Translations under genes and position numbers: made by a program
Notes under the pieces: model-generated
What the model was told of the DNA's origin: nothing
Databases searched by the model: none
What the model saw: the letters and a program-made list of their open reading frames with translations, nothing else
In this document: positions 9,776-18,450 of the stretch, piece by piece
Numbering within the stretch: position 1 is the first letter of the stretch
How the letters are laid out: each line of letters starts with the position of its first letter
Source: Paradesertivirga mongoliensis
GTDB lineage: Bacteria > Bacteroidota > Bacteroidia > Sphingobacteriales > Sphingobacteriaceae
Assembly: GCF_024436395.1 (NCBI RefSeq)
Contig: NZ_JAFMZO010000005.1
Location: forward strand, 147,692-211,691
Length of the DNA stretch: 64,000 nucleotides
Reading direction: 5' to 3'

Positions 9776-11218
9776 ATGCAAGACCCTAGGTTGATTGAGC
9801 GCTATCTACTATTATACATACCGTGGCTTTTAAGCCTTGCTTTCGCTTATTTACCCGTCTTATCGTTTTTCGTTGCCTGGTTGGGTTCATTTTATATATT
9901 CTATCTTACTTACTCAGGCAGAATAAAAGAATTACCAACGGACTTGCCTATTGCTGAACAACTAATGCGTCCCATATTCCTCGTTCATGTAATCTTTGCA
10001 GGATATATGAGTGTTTCTCCCATATTTAACCTTCTTGATGCGTTGGGCTGGATAAGTTTCGATGATAATGATTTCCCTTCAAGCCTCGAACAATTAGAGC
10101 TAATATCACAAAGCCAACGCTATTACTGCCTAGGGCATGCGGCCTATGCAACCGGATTGTTAGTATACTTGAAAACAAGAAATGAGCAATTCAAGGTGGT
10201 GATTACTGATCTCCCATCATTTCTGGTGCGGTTCACCGTGGTAGCACTAATAGCTTCCAATGCGTTTTTATTTATTCCAGGTTTAAAGCAATTCTATTTT
10301 CAGCTTACTGCCTTGAGTTTCATTGGTGCGACCCTAGCGTTAGTATTCTCTTTCAAGGCTGATAGAATTGAATACGTTGCTATCTGCGGAGTTTTGTTTA
10401 TCATCAACCTCATTCAATCTTTACGTTCAGGATTTAAAGAACCCGTAATTATTAATATGCTTGTGCTGGGAATATTCTTATACCCTTTTTATAAAAAGCT
10501 GGTCTTGGCAGTATTTATTCCTCTCATGCTTGTCCTGTTTTTCCTGCTTCCTACTTATAATCAGGTTTTCAGAGAGAAGGCCTGGACAAAAGAAGAAGAT
10601 GTTGAACAAGCGTCAGAGGCCGCAATGGCAGCCCTCCAAGCTGAGGATGACGGCCAACAAACAACCACGACCGCTTGGGGTTTTTTAACCGGTCGATTGA
10701 GCGAGGTACAAATGTTCACCGGATATATTGAGAATACACCATCAAAGAATGAGTTTTATGGATTTACTATTTTATGGCAATCGCTTGAAGTAATCATACC
10801 GAGGGCTATTTGGCCAAGCAAGCCAAGCACTGAAGAATTGGTAATGGAAAGGGTTTACCAAGCGGGGGTTATCAATAGAGGCTCTAGTGTATCGGCAAAA
10901 CCGGCACTGATTGTGGATGGGTACTTATCAGGAGGCGTGGCGGGAATATTCCTAACATGCTTAATATTTGGGGCCTTTACCCAGATAATTTCAATTAAAG
11001 CTGAAGAGCTTTTTGGGGATTATATAATTGGAACTGCACTTGTTTATTCGGGCCTATTTCAAATTCTATGGCGAGGGCTTAGCTTCGAATTCCTAATAAA
11101 CTCGGTAGTGTGGAGCTATATAACAATGTATATTATCTTCCTCATCTTAAGGCTCTTAAATGTGTTAAAGAAAGTTGATGAGCTTCATTCCAATATAGAT
11201 GAAACTTATTCAGATTAA
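9776..11218 (+). CDS. Wzy-like polysaccharide polymerase, paralog 2
   Basis: A 480-residue multi-span membrane protein, the tandem paralog of the gene before it, separated by 4 nt. Conserved blocks occur in the same order, including LMRPIFL, SLRSGFKEPVI, TYNQVFREKAW, TAWGFLTGRLSE, GYLSGG and LWRGLSFEF. Its large loop is slightly longer and more acidic/glutamine-rich (residues about 280-300). The C-terminus carries a hydrophilic tail (DELHSNIDETYSD) that paralog 1 lacks, and this tail is where the next gene starts, with a 20-nt overlap. A role as polymerase or ligase is inferred from topology. Confidence 0.65.
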   Translation: MQDPRLIERYLLLYIPWLLSLAFAYLPVLSFFVAWLGSFYIFYLTYSGRIKELPTDLPIAEQLMRPIFLVHVIFAGYMSVSPIFNLLDALGWISFDDNDFPSSLEQLELISQSQRYYCLGHAAYATGLLVYLKTRNEQFKVVITDLPSFLVRFTVVALIASNAFLFIPGLKQFYFQLTALSFIGATLALVFSFKADRIEYVAICGVLFIINLIQSLRSGFKEPVIINMLVLGIFLYPFYKKLVLAVFIPLMLVLFFLLPTYNQVFREKAWTKEEDVEQASEAAMAALQAEDDGQQTTTTAWGFLTGRLSEVQMFTGYIENTPSKNEFYGFTILWQSLEVIIPRAIWPSKPSTEELVMERVYQAGVINRGSSVSAKPALIVDGYLSGGVAGIFLTCLIFGAFTQIISIKAEELFGDYIIGTALVYSGLFQILWRGLSFEFLINSVVWSYITMYIIFLILRLLNVLKKVDELHSNIDETYSD

Positions 11219-12362
11219 TGCGTCGTACAAACCCGCTTTCATCTACGGCGGCCCAACCATGTCCGTATCCAAGCTTTCAGAGGTCTTGGCAGCGAGGAAT
11301 CTAGCTATCGAAGTGTTAACCACCTCTGCCAACGGAATGGAAGAGTTAAACATTCAACCTGGAGAATCTGTAGTGGTAGATAATGTTCCAATAACCTACT
11401 ACAAAAGACTTACTAAAGATCATACCCATTTTAGCCCGGCATTATACCTCGCCCTTTGGAACAAATTAACCGAAAGTAAATCGCGGCAGACAATCGTCCA
11501 TATCCATACCTGGTGGAACCTCGTTTCCGTGTTGAGTTGTTTGGTCGCACTTATTAAAAAAGCGACGGTTGTTTTATCTCCACGCGGCACTTTAAGCAGT
11601 TACTCGTTTGGTAACCGAAACAACGCCTTTAAAAGCGTAATCTTCGCATTAAGCAAACCTATGCTTAAAGGCTGTCATTTACATGCTACCAGCGAGAATG
11701 AAAAAACAGCTCTGCTACAGCTGTTACAGCCCGAAAGCATTTCAGTTATACCGAACCTCGTCAGCTTACCCAGCGAAACTCCTACCCGATCCCAATCTAA
11801 AACAGAAGACAACCTCATAAAACTCCTTTTCTTTTCCAGAGTGGAACACAAAAAAGGCCTTGAACTCTTGTTCCAGGCATTGTCGGGAATAAACATCCAT
11901 TTCAGTCTGACCGTAGCCGGACCAGGGGAATCGTCGTATATCGAACAATTGAAGCGACTCGCTGATGACTACAAGATCGGGTCGAAGATTTCCTGGATTG
12001 GAAATCAACCTCCAGAAAAAAAATTCGATATTATGGCCGCCCACGACTTGCTCGTTCTTCCATCGTACGATGAAAATTTTGCGAATGTGGTTATCGAAAG
12101 TCTCGCATCCGGCACGCCGGTTTTAATTACAAAAAATGTGGGTTTAAGCGACTATGTAGAGCAGCACGATCTTGGCTGGGTTTGTACGTTTGATGTGGAT
12201 GATCTGAAGGGGTCGCTTTTATCGGCTGGGGAAGATTCTGAAAAGCGGGAGCGTATAAGGGAAACTGCGCCCGATAAGATCAGGAGAGATTTTTCGGATG
12301 AGAACCTGGCGGAGCAGTATATTGAAATGTATGAGAGAATTTTGGGGCAGGGAAGGATTTGA
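11199..12362 (+). CDS. Family 4 glycosyltransferase (possible exosortase-Y-associated type)
   Basis: A 387-residue GT4 enzyme. The N-terminus has INASYKPAFIYGGPTMSV, the middle has VHIHTWWNLVS and VVLSPRGTLSSYS, and the C-terminal domain carries FFSRVEHKKGLELL and the EX7E motif ENFANVVIE followed by SLASGTPVLIT. The N-terminal pattern resembles, from memory, the glycosyltransferase reported as associated with exosortase Y in Bacteroidota, and an exosortase lies 1.6 kb downstream. It overlaps the previous gene by 20 nt. It ends the tightly packed part of the locus; a 105-nt spacer with a palindromic repeat follows. Confidence 0.85.
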   Translation: MKLIQINASYKPAFIYGGPTMSVSKLSEVLAARNLAIEVLTTSANGMEELNIQPGESVVVDNVPITYYKRLTKDHTHFSPALYLALWNKLTESKSRQTIVHIHTWWNLVSVLSCLVALIKKATVVLSPRGTLSSYSFGNRNNAFKSVIFALSKPMLKGCHLHATSENEKTALLQLLQPESISVIPNLVSLPSETPTRSQSKTEDNLIKLLFFSRVEHKKGLELLFQALSGINIHFSLTVAGPGESSYIEQLKRLADDYKIGSKISWIGNQPPEKKFDIMAAHDLLVLPSYDENFANVVIESLASGTPVLITKNVGLSDYVEQHDLGWVCTFDVDDLKGSLLSAGEDSEKRERIRETAPDKIRRDFSDENLAEQYIEMYERILGQGRI

Positions 12363-12379
12363 CTTTGCTCAGGATTAGG

Positions 12380-12399
12380 ATTCCTGCCTGCGCAGGAAT
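12380..12399. repeat. 20-nt dRS3-like palindrome, copy 1
   Basis: ATTCCTGCCTGCGCAGGAAT: 8-nt arms that pair perfectly around a 4-nt centre. The same sequence recurs at 15222 and 15328, and with one change at 22574. It sits in the 105-nt spacer between two polysaccharide genes and is followed by GACG in every copy. Confidence 0.85.
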
Positions 12400-12467
12400 G
12401 ACGGGACGCATGAGCGGAAATCAGTTCGCAGATACGCTACATGAAGCATTTAATAAAATAAAGGAAG

Positions 12468-13091
12468 ATGTCTGAATATAAAGATTACGGATATAACAAC
12501 ACGGAGGCGACGCATGCACACGCTTATATATTCGATAAAACGGTAGCCATGCTCGACAAGGATAAAAATAAATTCATTCTTGATCTGGGTTGCGGAAATG
12601 GTTCCCTGGCAAATTCACTAATGCAAAAAGGCTTTAATGTCTATGGAACGGACGCATCCGAAAAAGGCATTGCATTGGCTAAGCAGCTTAACCCCGGCCG
12701 CTTCGCCATCCAGGATCTTTCATCTGATGATCTTCCTGAACCACTTATCAACATCCCGTTTGACACCATCATCTCGACCGAAGTAATCGAACATTTATAC
12801 GACCCAAGAAAATTTATTGAGTTTGCTAAGCGAACCCTATTAAAAAACGGTGGCGGGGATTTGATCTTGTCGACCCCTTATCACGGTTACTGGAAATATC
12901 TTGCACTGGCATTAACAGGCAAGATGGATGCGCATTTAGGTCCGTTGTGGGATGGTGGCCATATTAAATTCTGGTCCAGGCAGTCGTTAACGGCATTGCT
13001 TGAAGAAAAAGGATTTAGGGTAACCGATTTTAAGGGATGCGGACGGTTGCCGTACCTATGGATGTCTATGATCATTAAAGCGAGAATATAA
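12468..13091 (+). CDS. Class I SAM-dependent methyltransferase
   Basis: A 207-residue Rossmann methyltransferase. Motif I (ILDLGCGNGSLA) lies at about residues 38-49, the acidic strand-2 end is GTDAS, and motif II/III is seen as ISTEVIEHLYDP. This composition fits small-molecule or glycan methyltransferases of the UbiG/Methyltransf_11/23 type. A purine-rich AAGGAAG just before the ATG could serve as ribosome-binding site. It lies 3 nt upstream of a GT2 gene. Sugar or lipid-linked glycan methylation is inferred from context. Confidence 0.85.
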   Translation: MSEYKDYGYNNTEATHAHAYIFDKTVAMLDKDKNKFILDLGCGNGSLANSLMQKGFNVYGTDASEKGIALAKQLNPGRFAIQDLSSDDLPEPLINIPFDTIISTEVIEHLYDPRKFIEFAKRTLLKNGGGDLILSTPYHGYWKYLALALTGKMDAHLGPLWDGGHIKFWSRQSLTALLEEKGFRVTDFKGCGRLPYLWMSMIIKARI

Positions 13092-13094
13092 TCG

Positions 13095-13946
13095 ATGCCA
13101 GCCTATTCCTTTGTCATACTCTCCTATAACGAAGAACTACACCTACCCCGCTTGCTTCAGTCGATCAAGGCATTGAATGCGCCGGTATATGTCCTCGACT
13201 CGGGAAGTACAGACAGAACCCTCGCCATATGCGAGGAATTTGGCGCCACGGTTGCCTATCATCCTTTCGAAAATCACCCTAAACAATGGCATGCTGCGTT
13301 AAACAGCTTCCAGATCCACACACCATGGACCATCGGCCTTGACTCGGATCAGATTGTCACACCGGAGCTGCTTATGAAACTTCAGGATTTCAGGGACGAG
13401 GATTACCTGGGCATTGATGGCATCTACTTCAACCGTAAAAACTACTTCAAAGGCAAATGGCTCCGCTTCGGTGGATTCTATCCTAAATACCTCCTTAAAA
13501 TGTTCAGAACGGGGATCGGGTATTCCGACCTGAACGAGAACATGGACCACCGCTTTGTAGTGCCAGGCAAAACTATCACCTGGAAAGACGGGCATATACT
13601 GGAAGAAAACCTTAAAGAAAACGAGATAAGCTTCTGGATTACCAAACACAATCGTTACAGCGATCTGGTAGCAGCGGAAGAGCTGGAGCGGATCAATCAG
13701 CTGAGGTCTCAAACCGTTAAACCAAAATTCTTTGGTAACCCTGATGAACGCATCGCGTGGATGAAAAGCATTTGGTGGAAACTGCCCTTGGGGCTGAGGC
13801 CTTGCCTTTACCTTATTTACAGGATGTTCATCCGCCTGGGGATACTGGATGGCAAAGCCGGCATTCTCTTCCATTTCTTACAGGGCTTTTGGTTCAGGCT
13901 GATTGTAGATGTAAAAATTAAAGAACTGCTGAAAAAAGGCAGGTAA
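13095..13946 (+). CDS. Family 2 glycosyltransferase (WaaE/KdtX-like)
   Basis: A 283-residue GT2 enzyme. SFVILSYNEELHLPRLL and VLDSGSTDRT mark the N-terminal nucleotide-binding part, and LDSDQIV is the DxD motif. The pattern with WKDGHILEENL and a C-terminal hydrophobic stretch (LPLGLRPCLYLIYRMFIRLG) is like WaaE/LgtF-type glucosyltransferases that add a branching sugar to a lipid-linked core, but the specificity cannot be read. It follows the methyltransferase by 3 nt and precedes the exosortase by 33 nt. Confidence 0.85.
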   Translation: MPAYSFVILSYNEELHLPRLLQSIKALNAPVYVLDSGSTDRTLAICEEFGATVAYHPFENHPKQWHAALNSFQIHTPWTIGLDSDQIVTPELLMKLQDFRDEDYLGIDGIYFNRKNYFKGKWLRFGGFYPKYLLKMFRTGIGYSDLNENMDHRFVVPGKTITWKDGHILEENLKENEISFWITKHNRYSDLVAAEELERINQLRSQTVKPKFFGNPDERIAWMKSIWWKLPLGLRPCLYLIYRMFIRLGILDGKAGILFHFLQGFWFRLIVDVKIKELLKKGR

Positions 13947-13979
13947 CCTTAAAAACATTTTCACGTAGATTTACCCATC

Positions 13980-14543
13980 TTGATTAGCAGAATCTGGCAT
14001 AACACTACGTATCGCTTCCTCATCCTATTTCTGGGGATCTTTACGCTCTTATACTATTTTCAGCTTGCTTTTATCGGCATTGTTGCACCGGGCAATATTT
14101 ATATTCCCTTTTTAGCCGAACACGTAAACTATATAGAATGGTTGAGATATGGCTTGATGCAGACCAGCGCATCGATTATCAGAGCTATGGGAGAACAGGT
14201 GTTCACCACTGAGATCTGGTTCCGGGTTGTGGGCCGGGGTGGGTTTGTAATGGCTTACGACTGCCTGGGTTACGGCGTAATGAGCTTTTTCACAGCCTTT
14301 GTAATTGCATTCCCTAAGCCGATAAAAAGTAAGTTATGGTTTCTGCCTGCGGGACTCTTACTGATACAAACGCTGAACGTTATACGCTTTGTTTTTCTGG
14401 GTCTATATTGGAGGCAATCAGAACTTAAAACAATTATTGACCACCATGATCTTTTTAACATTGTTCTTTATATTGTGCTGATGATTGTATTGTATTTCTG
14501 GCTGAACTCGGGAAAGGTCGCAAAAGTTCAAGCGGTATCATGA
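13980..14543 (+). CDS. Exosortase family membrane transpeptidase (Bacteroidota type, XrtY-like)
   Basis: A 187-residue membrane protein with about five to six hydrophobic segments. The three residues that define exosortases/archaeosortases are in place: Cys95 in AYDCLGYG, Arg136 in LNVIRFVFLGL and His155/156 in DHHDLFN near the last helix. These enzymes are thought to cut a C-terminal sorting signal (motif, membrane helix, basic tail) and hand the protein to a polysaccharide-linked anchor. Placement among glycosyltransferases and Wzy-like genes fits that role. The start is TTG; no internal ATG precedes the first helix. The 3' end overlaps the next start (ATGA). The subtype label is from memory. 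Confidence 0.82.
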   Translation: MISRIWHNTTYRFLILFLGIFTLLYYFQLAFIGIVAPGNIYIPFLAEHVNYIEWLRYGLMQTSASIIRAMGEQVFTTEIWFRVVGRGGFVMAYDCLGYGVMSFFTAFVIAFPKPIKSKLWFLPAGLLLIQTLNVIRFVFLGLYWRQSELKTIIDHHDLFNIVLYIVLMIVLYFWLNSGKVAKVQAVS

Positions 14544-15091
14544 AAGAGACACAGCTTAAAAAAGCTTTTGATACCAAAGACTGGACTCCGGGCGCATCTT
14601 CCCTAAAAGTATTTTTATGGTACTTCGTAAACGCATTGATATTCCGATCGGGCATTATTCCTTTTAGCGTGATATTGGTTGGCATACTCCGCTTATTCGG
14701 AGCTAAAATTGGCAAAGATGTTAGGATAAAACCATTTATTCATATTAAGTACCCATGGCGACTTACGCTCGGAGATCACTCCTGGCTCGCCGAATGCTAT
14801 ATCGAAAATCTTGCTCCTGTTACTATCGGGAAAAACGTTTGTGTTTCTCAGCAGGCTATGTTGCTAACCGGTAACCATAACTTTAAAAAGAGCACATTCG
14901 ATTTAATGGTAGATGGAATTACTTTGGAAGATGGGGTTTGGATAGGCGCGCGGGCAACGGTTTGTCCGGGTGTTATTTGCAAGTCGCATAGTGTGCTTTC
15001 GGTAGGTTCGGTTGCCACGAAAGATTTAGAGCCTTATTCTATTTACCAGGGAGTGCCTGCGGTTAAAGTGAGAGATAGGGTGATAGAGTAA
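14540..15091 (+). CDS. WcaF-like hexapeptide-repeat acetyltransferase
   Basis: A 183-residue left-handed beta-helix acetyltransferase resembling colanic-acid acetyltransferase WcaF. A hydrophobic N-terminal helix region (residues 25-50) is followed by hexapeptide turns (IGKDVRIKPFIHIKYPWRL, IGKNVCVSQQAML) and the catalytic-type TGNH motif, then VWIGARATVCPGV and a C-terminal VGSVATKDLEPYSIYQGVPA. Such enzymes O-acetylate sugars using acetyl-CoA. It overlaps the exosortase gene by 4 nt and is the last gene of the locus. Confidence 0.88.
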   Translation: MKETQLKKAFDTKDWTPGASSLKVFLWYFVNALIFRSGIIPFSVILVGILRLFGAKIGKDVRIKPFIHIKYPWRLTLGDHSWLAECYIENLAPVTIGKNVCVSQQAMLLTGNHNFKKSTFDLMVDGITLEDGVWIGARATVCPGVICKSHSVLSVGSVATKDLEPYSIYQGVPAVKVRDRVIE

Positions 15092-15145
15092 TGTGCAGAT
15101 GGAGAGATGTGCAAATGTGCCTATTTGGAGGTGTGAGATGTAGCG

Positions 15146-15168
15146 GCAAAGTCATCGGATGACTTTGC
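15146..15168. repeat. AGTCATCGGATGACT palindrome, copy 1
   Basis: An 11+1+11 nt perfect palindrome around the core AGTCATC-G-GATGACT, extended by GCAA/TTGC. Near-identical cores occur at 26617 and 26667 in the ilvB-ilvN spacer. Confidence 0.8.
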
Positions 15169-15199
15169 TAATGAACGACAATCACCACCTTACCGGAAA

Positions 15200-15455
15200 G
15201 CGTTGAATGTTAGGCATTAAGATTCCTGCCTGCGCAGGAATGACGAAACACGTGGATCGTCATTGCCGACCGATAGGCAATCGTAAAGCTGAATACCAGG
15301 AAAACATTGGATTGCTAGGGCATTAGGATTCCTGCCTGCGCAGGAATGACGAAACACGTGGATCGTCATTGCCGACCGATCGGCAATCGTAAAGCGTAAT
15401 ACCAGGAAAACGTTGAATTGCTAAGCATTAAGGTTCGGCTTGGCAGGAATGAGGG
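15200..15455. repeat. Tandem unit of about 106 nt, two full copies and one remnant
   Basis: Unit copies are offset by 106 and 105 nt. Each full copy contains GCATTA, the 20-nt palindrome ATTCCTGCCTGCGCAGGAAT (15222-15241 and 15328-15347), GACGAAACACGTGGATCGTC, a second 20-nt palindrome ATTGCCGACCGATCGGCAAT (15262-15281 with one change, 15368-15387) and ATACCAGGAAAAC. The third copy retains only GCATTAAGGTTC and GGCAGGAATGA. The two palindromes share the design of 6-nt outer arms flanking 8 nt. Confidence 0.85.
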
Positions 15456-15469
15456 GTTGATATAATAAT

Positions 15470-16465
15470 CTACCCGTTTATCGCCTTCCACAGCATATCC
15501 TTCAACTCCAGGATATTCTTCTGCGCAACGGAAGAGATAAACACATAAGGCACATCAGGCATATCTTTCTTAATCTCTTCGGTGAGCTCCTCATCTAACA
15601 AGTCTGCCTTGCTGACGGCAAGCACCCGGGGTTTGTGCATCAATTCGGGGTTATATTGCTCCAGCTCATTTAACAGAATGGCGTACTCTTCCCTAATTGT
15701 TCTACTGGTATCAGACGGGATGAGGAAAAGCAATACAGAATTACGTTCGATATGGCGCAGGAAACGTAAGCCGAGGCCCTTTCCCTTAGAAGCCCCCTCA
15801 ATTATTCCCGGAATATCTGCCATGACGAACGAACGGTTATCCCGGTAGGATACTATTCCGAGATTAGGCACCAAAGTAGTGAAAGCATAATCTGCGATTT
15901 CGGGCTTTGCGGCCGAAACCACGGATAGCAGCGTAGATTTACCCGCATTAGGGAAGCCAACCAGTCCGACATCTGCCAACACCTTTAGCTCCAGGACCAT
16001 CCATTCCTCTCTGCCTTCTTCACCTGGCTGGGCGAAACGAGGGGTTTGAAGTGTGGGAGTCTTAAAGTGCCAGTTTCCCAGGCCGCCGCGGCCTCCCGGT
16101 GTTAAGATTTTAGTCTCACCATCTTTAGTGATCTCAAAAAGTGCTATTCCGGTTTCTGCGTCTTTGGCTATTGTACCGAGAGGCACCTCCAGAATCTCAT
16201 CCTTTCCATTTTTACCTGTTTTTTGACCACTTCCACCATTATCGCCATTCTCGGCAATAACATGTTTGCGGTATTTAAGATGAAGTAGCGTCCAGATGTG
16301 CGTACTTCCTTTTAAGATGATGTGTCCACCCCTTCCCCCATCACCACCATCGGGACCGCCAGTTGCGGTATGTTTATCACGATGCAAATGCGCAGAGCCG
16401 GCGCCGCCTTTACCAGAACGGCAGCATATCTTTACATAATCTACGAAGTTTGAACCCTGGGACAT
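15470..16465 (-). CDS. obgE: GTPase ObgE/CgtA
   Basis: A 331-residue Obg GTPase, which associates with the 50S ribosomal subunit and links ribosome assembly to growth and stress. The glycine-rich Obg fold occupies about residues 1-160 (many GG pairs such as [12 protein letters not shown]). The G domain has G1 GFPNAGKST, switch [11 protein letters not shown] and G4 SKAD. The length is short of enterobacterial ObgE because the variable C-terminal tail is missing, as in many Bacteroidota. It is downstream of adk on the same strand, across a 119-nt spacer with a 7-nt-period tract. Confidence 0.96.
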   Translation of the reverse strand: MSQGSNFVDYVKICCRSGKGGAGSAHLHRDKHTATGGPDGGDGGRGGHIILKGSTHIWTLLHLKYRKHVIAENGDNGGSGQKTGKNGKDEILEVPLGTIAKDAETGIALFEITKDGETKILTPGGRGGLGNWHFKTPTLQTPRFAQPGEEGREEWMVLELKVLADVGLVGFPNAGKSTLLSVVSAAKPEIADYAFTTLVPNLGIVSYRDNRSFVMADIPGIIEGASKGKGLGLRFLRHIERNSVLLFLIPSDTSRTIREEYAILLNELEQYNPELMHKPRVLAVSKADLLDEELTEEIKKDMPDVPYVFISSVAQKNILELKDMLWKAING

Positions 16466-16467
16466 TG

Positions 16468-16516
16468 TTAAAGGTTAAAGGTGAAAGCTAAAAGGTGAAA
16501 GGCGAAAGTTAAATTC
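16468..16516. repeat. 7-nt-period tract, adk-obgE spacer
   Basis: Seven consecutive 7-nt units of the type TnAAAGG (TTAAAGG, TTAAAGG, TGAAAGC, TAAAAGG, TGAAAGG, CGAAAGT, TAAATTC) start directly upstream of the obgE start codon. The period is exact although the units vary. Confidence 0.8.
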
Positions 16517-16584
16517 GCAACTTAATATTATACAAAAATAGCGGATCGATGTTTAACCGTCCGCTACCAGAACATTAATATTTT

Positions 16585-17157
16585 TTAGTAGTTATCTGCT
16601 ACTTCGCAAATACCTTCGAATATCTCATCAATACTACCGATACCATTGATACCTACATATTTGCCCTGCGACTTGTAGTAGTTAGCAACCGGTGCTGTTT
16701 TGTTATTATATTCTTCTATTCTTCTGCGAATTATTTCAGGATTAGCATCGTCCGGGCGTCCGGAGTCTTTACCACGATTTAATAATCTTTTTTCGAGCTC
16801 CTGATCATCTACGTCGAGGGCAACCATACCAGAAATAGCAGTATTCTTTGATTTCAATAATTCGTCAAGAGCCTCTGCCTGCGCAACGGTTCTGGGGAAA
16901 CCATCAAAGATAAACCCGTTAGCATCTTTGTTGGCATCGAGCTTATTACTGATCATGCCAATCACCACTTCATCCGGAACAAGAACGCCCTGATCCATTA
17001 ACTTTTTGGCTTCTAATCCGAGCTGAGTTCCGTTAGAGATCTCGCTTCTCAAGATATCTCCTGTTGAGAGGTGTACCAGATTGTACTTTTCGATAAGTTT
17101 TTGAGATTGAGTTCCTTTACCGGCGCCCGGAGGGCCAAACAAGACAAGATTTAACAT
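16585..17157 (-). CDS. adk: Adenylate kinase
   Basis: A 190-residue adenylate kinase, converting ATP and AMP to two ADP in the cytoplasm. The P-loop GPPGAGKGT is at residues 8-16, the AMP-binding STGDILR follows, GFPRT is the NMP/lid hinge motif, and RRRIEEYNNKT lies near the C-terminus. The length of 190 residues indicates the short-lid form without a zinc-binding lid. It is the first gene of an adk-obgE unit on the minus strand, just downstream of the tRNA-Arg terminator. Confidence 0.97.
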   Translation of the reverse strand: MLNLVLFGPPGAGKGTQSQKLIEKYNLVHLSTGDILRSEISNGTQLGLEAKKLMDQGVLVPDEVVIGMISNKLDANKDANGFIFDGFPRTVAQAEALDELLKSKNTAISGMVALDVDDQELEKRLLNRGKDSGRPDDANPEIIRRRIEEYNNKTAPVANYYKSQGKYVGINGIGSIDEIFEGICEVADNY

Positions 17158-17176
17158 CCGATTTCAGTTAAAATTT

Positions 17177-17213
17177 AAAAAGCCTTTTCGCTTATTATGG
17201 TGAAAAGGCTTTT
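17177..17213 (-). terminator. Rho-independent terminator after tRNA-Arg
   Basis: On the minus strand, AAAAGCCTTTTC pairs with GAAAAGGCTTTT across a 12-nt loop and is followed by T residues. It lies 10 nt past the tRNA 3' end and before the adk start. Confidence 0.85.
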
Positions 17214-17222
17214 GAACAGTTG

Positions 17223-17296
17223 TGGACCTGAAGGGAGTCGAACCCCTAACCTCCTGATCCGTAGTCAGGTGCTCTATCCAATTAAGCTACAGGTCC
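17223..17296 (-). tRNA. tRNA-Arg (anticodon ACG)
   Basis: A full cloverleaf can be folded on the minus strand: acceptor GGACCTG/CAGGTCC, D-arm GCTTAATTGGATAGAGC, anticodon stem CCTGA/TCAGG with loop CTACGGA (anticodon ACG, reading CGU and, after A34 deamination, CGC and CGA), and T-arm AGGGG-TTCGACT-CCCTT. The total is 74 nt including discriminator A. The 3' CCA is not encoded (CA follows the discriminator). Confidence 0.96.
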
Positions 17297-17419
17297 AGTA
17301 TTTTAAAGAGCTTCCGTTCAATTTCGTTGCTTTTGAACGGGATTGCAAAGATAGAAGTTCTTTTCAAAACTCTAATAAAATTTTAAATTTAACGCACAAA
17401 GCGTATAATCGACTGATTA

Positions 17420-18403
17420 TTACCCCTGTTTACCTTTTCCGGGACCTGGCTTGGCAATAGAATCACGCATGTCGGTATCCGATTTAAGGTTCTGCATCTT
17501 GTAATAATCCATGATTCCCAGGTTTCCGGAACGAAAAGCATCAGCCATAGCCAAAGGCAATTGTGCCTCTGCCTCAATAACTTTAGCCCTTGCTTCCTGT
17601 GCTTTCGAACGCATCTCCTGCTCAGAAGCCACAGCCATTGCTCTCCGCTCTTCGGCGCGTGCGTTAGCTACTTTTAAATCTGCTTCTGCCTGGTCTGTTT
17701 GCAGTTTGGCGCCAATATTTTCACCGATATCAATATCGGCAATATCAATAGAAAGAATTTCGAACGCAGTACCGCTATCCAGCCCTTTATCTAAAACCGT
17801 CTTCGATATCCGGTCAGGGTTTTCAAGAACTTCTTTATGGTTTAAGGCCGAGCCGATTGTAGTTACGATACCTTCACCCACTCGTGCGAGGATTGTTTCT
17901 TCACCAGCGCCACCAACAAGCTGGTTAATATTAGCACGCACCGTTACCCTGGCTTTGGCTATCAATTGGATACCATCTTTAGCGACGGCAGCCACCGGCG
18001 GAGTATTGATCACACGTGGATTTACAGACAGCTGAACTGCATCAAACACATCACGTCCGGCAAGGTCAATCGCGGTAGCCAACTTAAAGTCAAGGGGAAT
18101 ATTAGCTTTATCAGCTGAAATCAGTGCCTTTATCACATTATTAACATTCCCGCCGGCCAGATAATGCGTTTCAATATCATTAGAAGTCAGATTTAATCCC
18201 GCTTTAGTCGACGTGATCATAGCGTTAACCACCAGCGAAGGAGAAACCTTCCTTAAACGCATTAAGAAAAGGTTGAGTAAGCTCACCCTCACCCCCGATA
18301 ACTGGGCGGTAAACCACAGGTTAATGGGTAAGATGTAAAAGAAGATGAAGAGGGCAATTATTGATCCGATGACCGTTAAAAGCAGGGAAAAATTAGGTTC
18401 CAT
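17420..18403 (-). CDS. floA: Flotillin-like protein FloA
   Basis: A 327-residue member of the FloA (formerly YqfA/UPF0365) family, a scaffold protein of functional membrane microdomains. One N-terminal hydrophobic hairpin or helix (residues about 8-35) is followed by the PHB-like region with [37 protein letters not shown] and [21 protein letters not shown] charged alanine/glutamate-rich coiled-coil segment comes after ([18 protein letters not shown]). The length matches the family. It is the gene upstream of tRNA-Arg on the same strand. Confidence 0.95.
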   Translation of the reverse strand: MEPNFSLLLTVIGSIIALFIFFYILPINLWFTAQLSGVRVSLLNLFLMRLRKVSPSLVVNAMITSTKAGLNLTSNDIETHYLAGGNVNNVIKALISADKANIPLDFKLATAIDLAGRDVFDAVQLSVNPRVINTPPVAAVAKDGIQLIAKARVTVRANINQLVGGAGEETILARVGEGIVTTIGSALNHKEVLENPDRISKTVLDKGLDSGTAFEILSIDIADIDIGENIGAKLQTDQAEADLKVANARAEERRAMAVASEQEMRSKAQEARAKVIEAEAQLPLAMADAFRSGNLGIMDYYKMQNLKSDTDMRDSIAKPGPGKGKQG

Positions 18404-18450
18404 ATTGAAAGACCAGATAAAGGTTAATGCTACGAATATAGGCTTTAATT

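Larger units (their letters stand above)
15092..15469. other. Gene-free spacer filled with repeats
   Basis: This 378-nt stretch between the convergent acetyltransferase and obgE genes has no credible gene. It opens with an ATGTGCAG/ATGTGCAA-type tract of about 8-nt period (15091-15120). Then come a perfect 23-nt palindrome at 15146-15168 and two full plus one decayed copies of a unit about 106 nt long (anchors GCATTA at 15214, 15320 and 15425). Each full copy carries two different 20-nt palindromes. No clear terminator for either flanking gene was found. Confidence 0.75.

Noticed and set aside
13299..13874. A 191-residue minus-strand reading frame inside the GT2 gene
   Set aside because: It lies wholly antisense to a clearly conserved glycosyltransferase, has no recognisable motif and no start context; it is a shadow.
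15200..15455. 106-nt repeat block as a CRISPR array or a mobile-element remnant with transposase
   Set aside because: The repeats are contiguous without variable spacers and no transposase-like frame exists in or near the block.
17197..17460. A plus-strand reading frame of 87 residues covering the tRNA region
   Set aside because: It is antisense to tRNA-Arg. GSRTPNLLIRSQVL-type peptides are a well-known artefact of translating the complement of a tRNA; the cloverleaf on the minus strand is complete.
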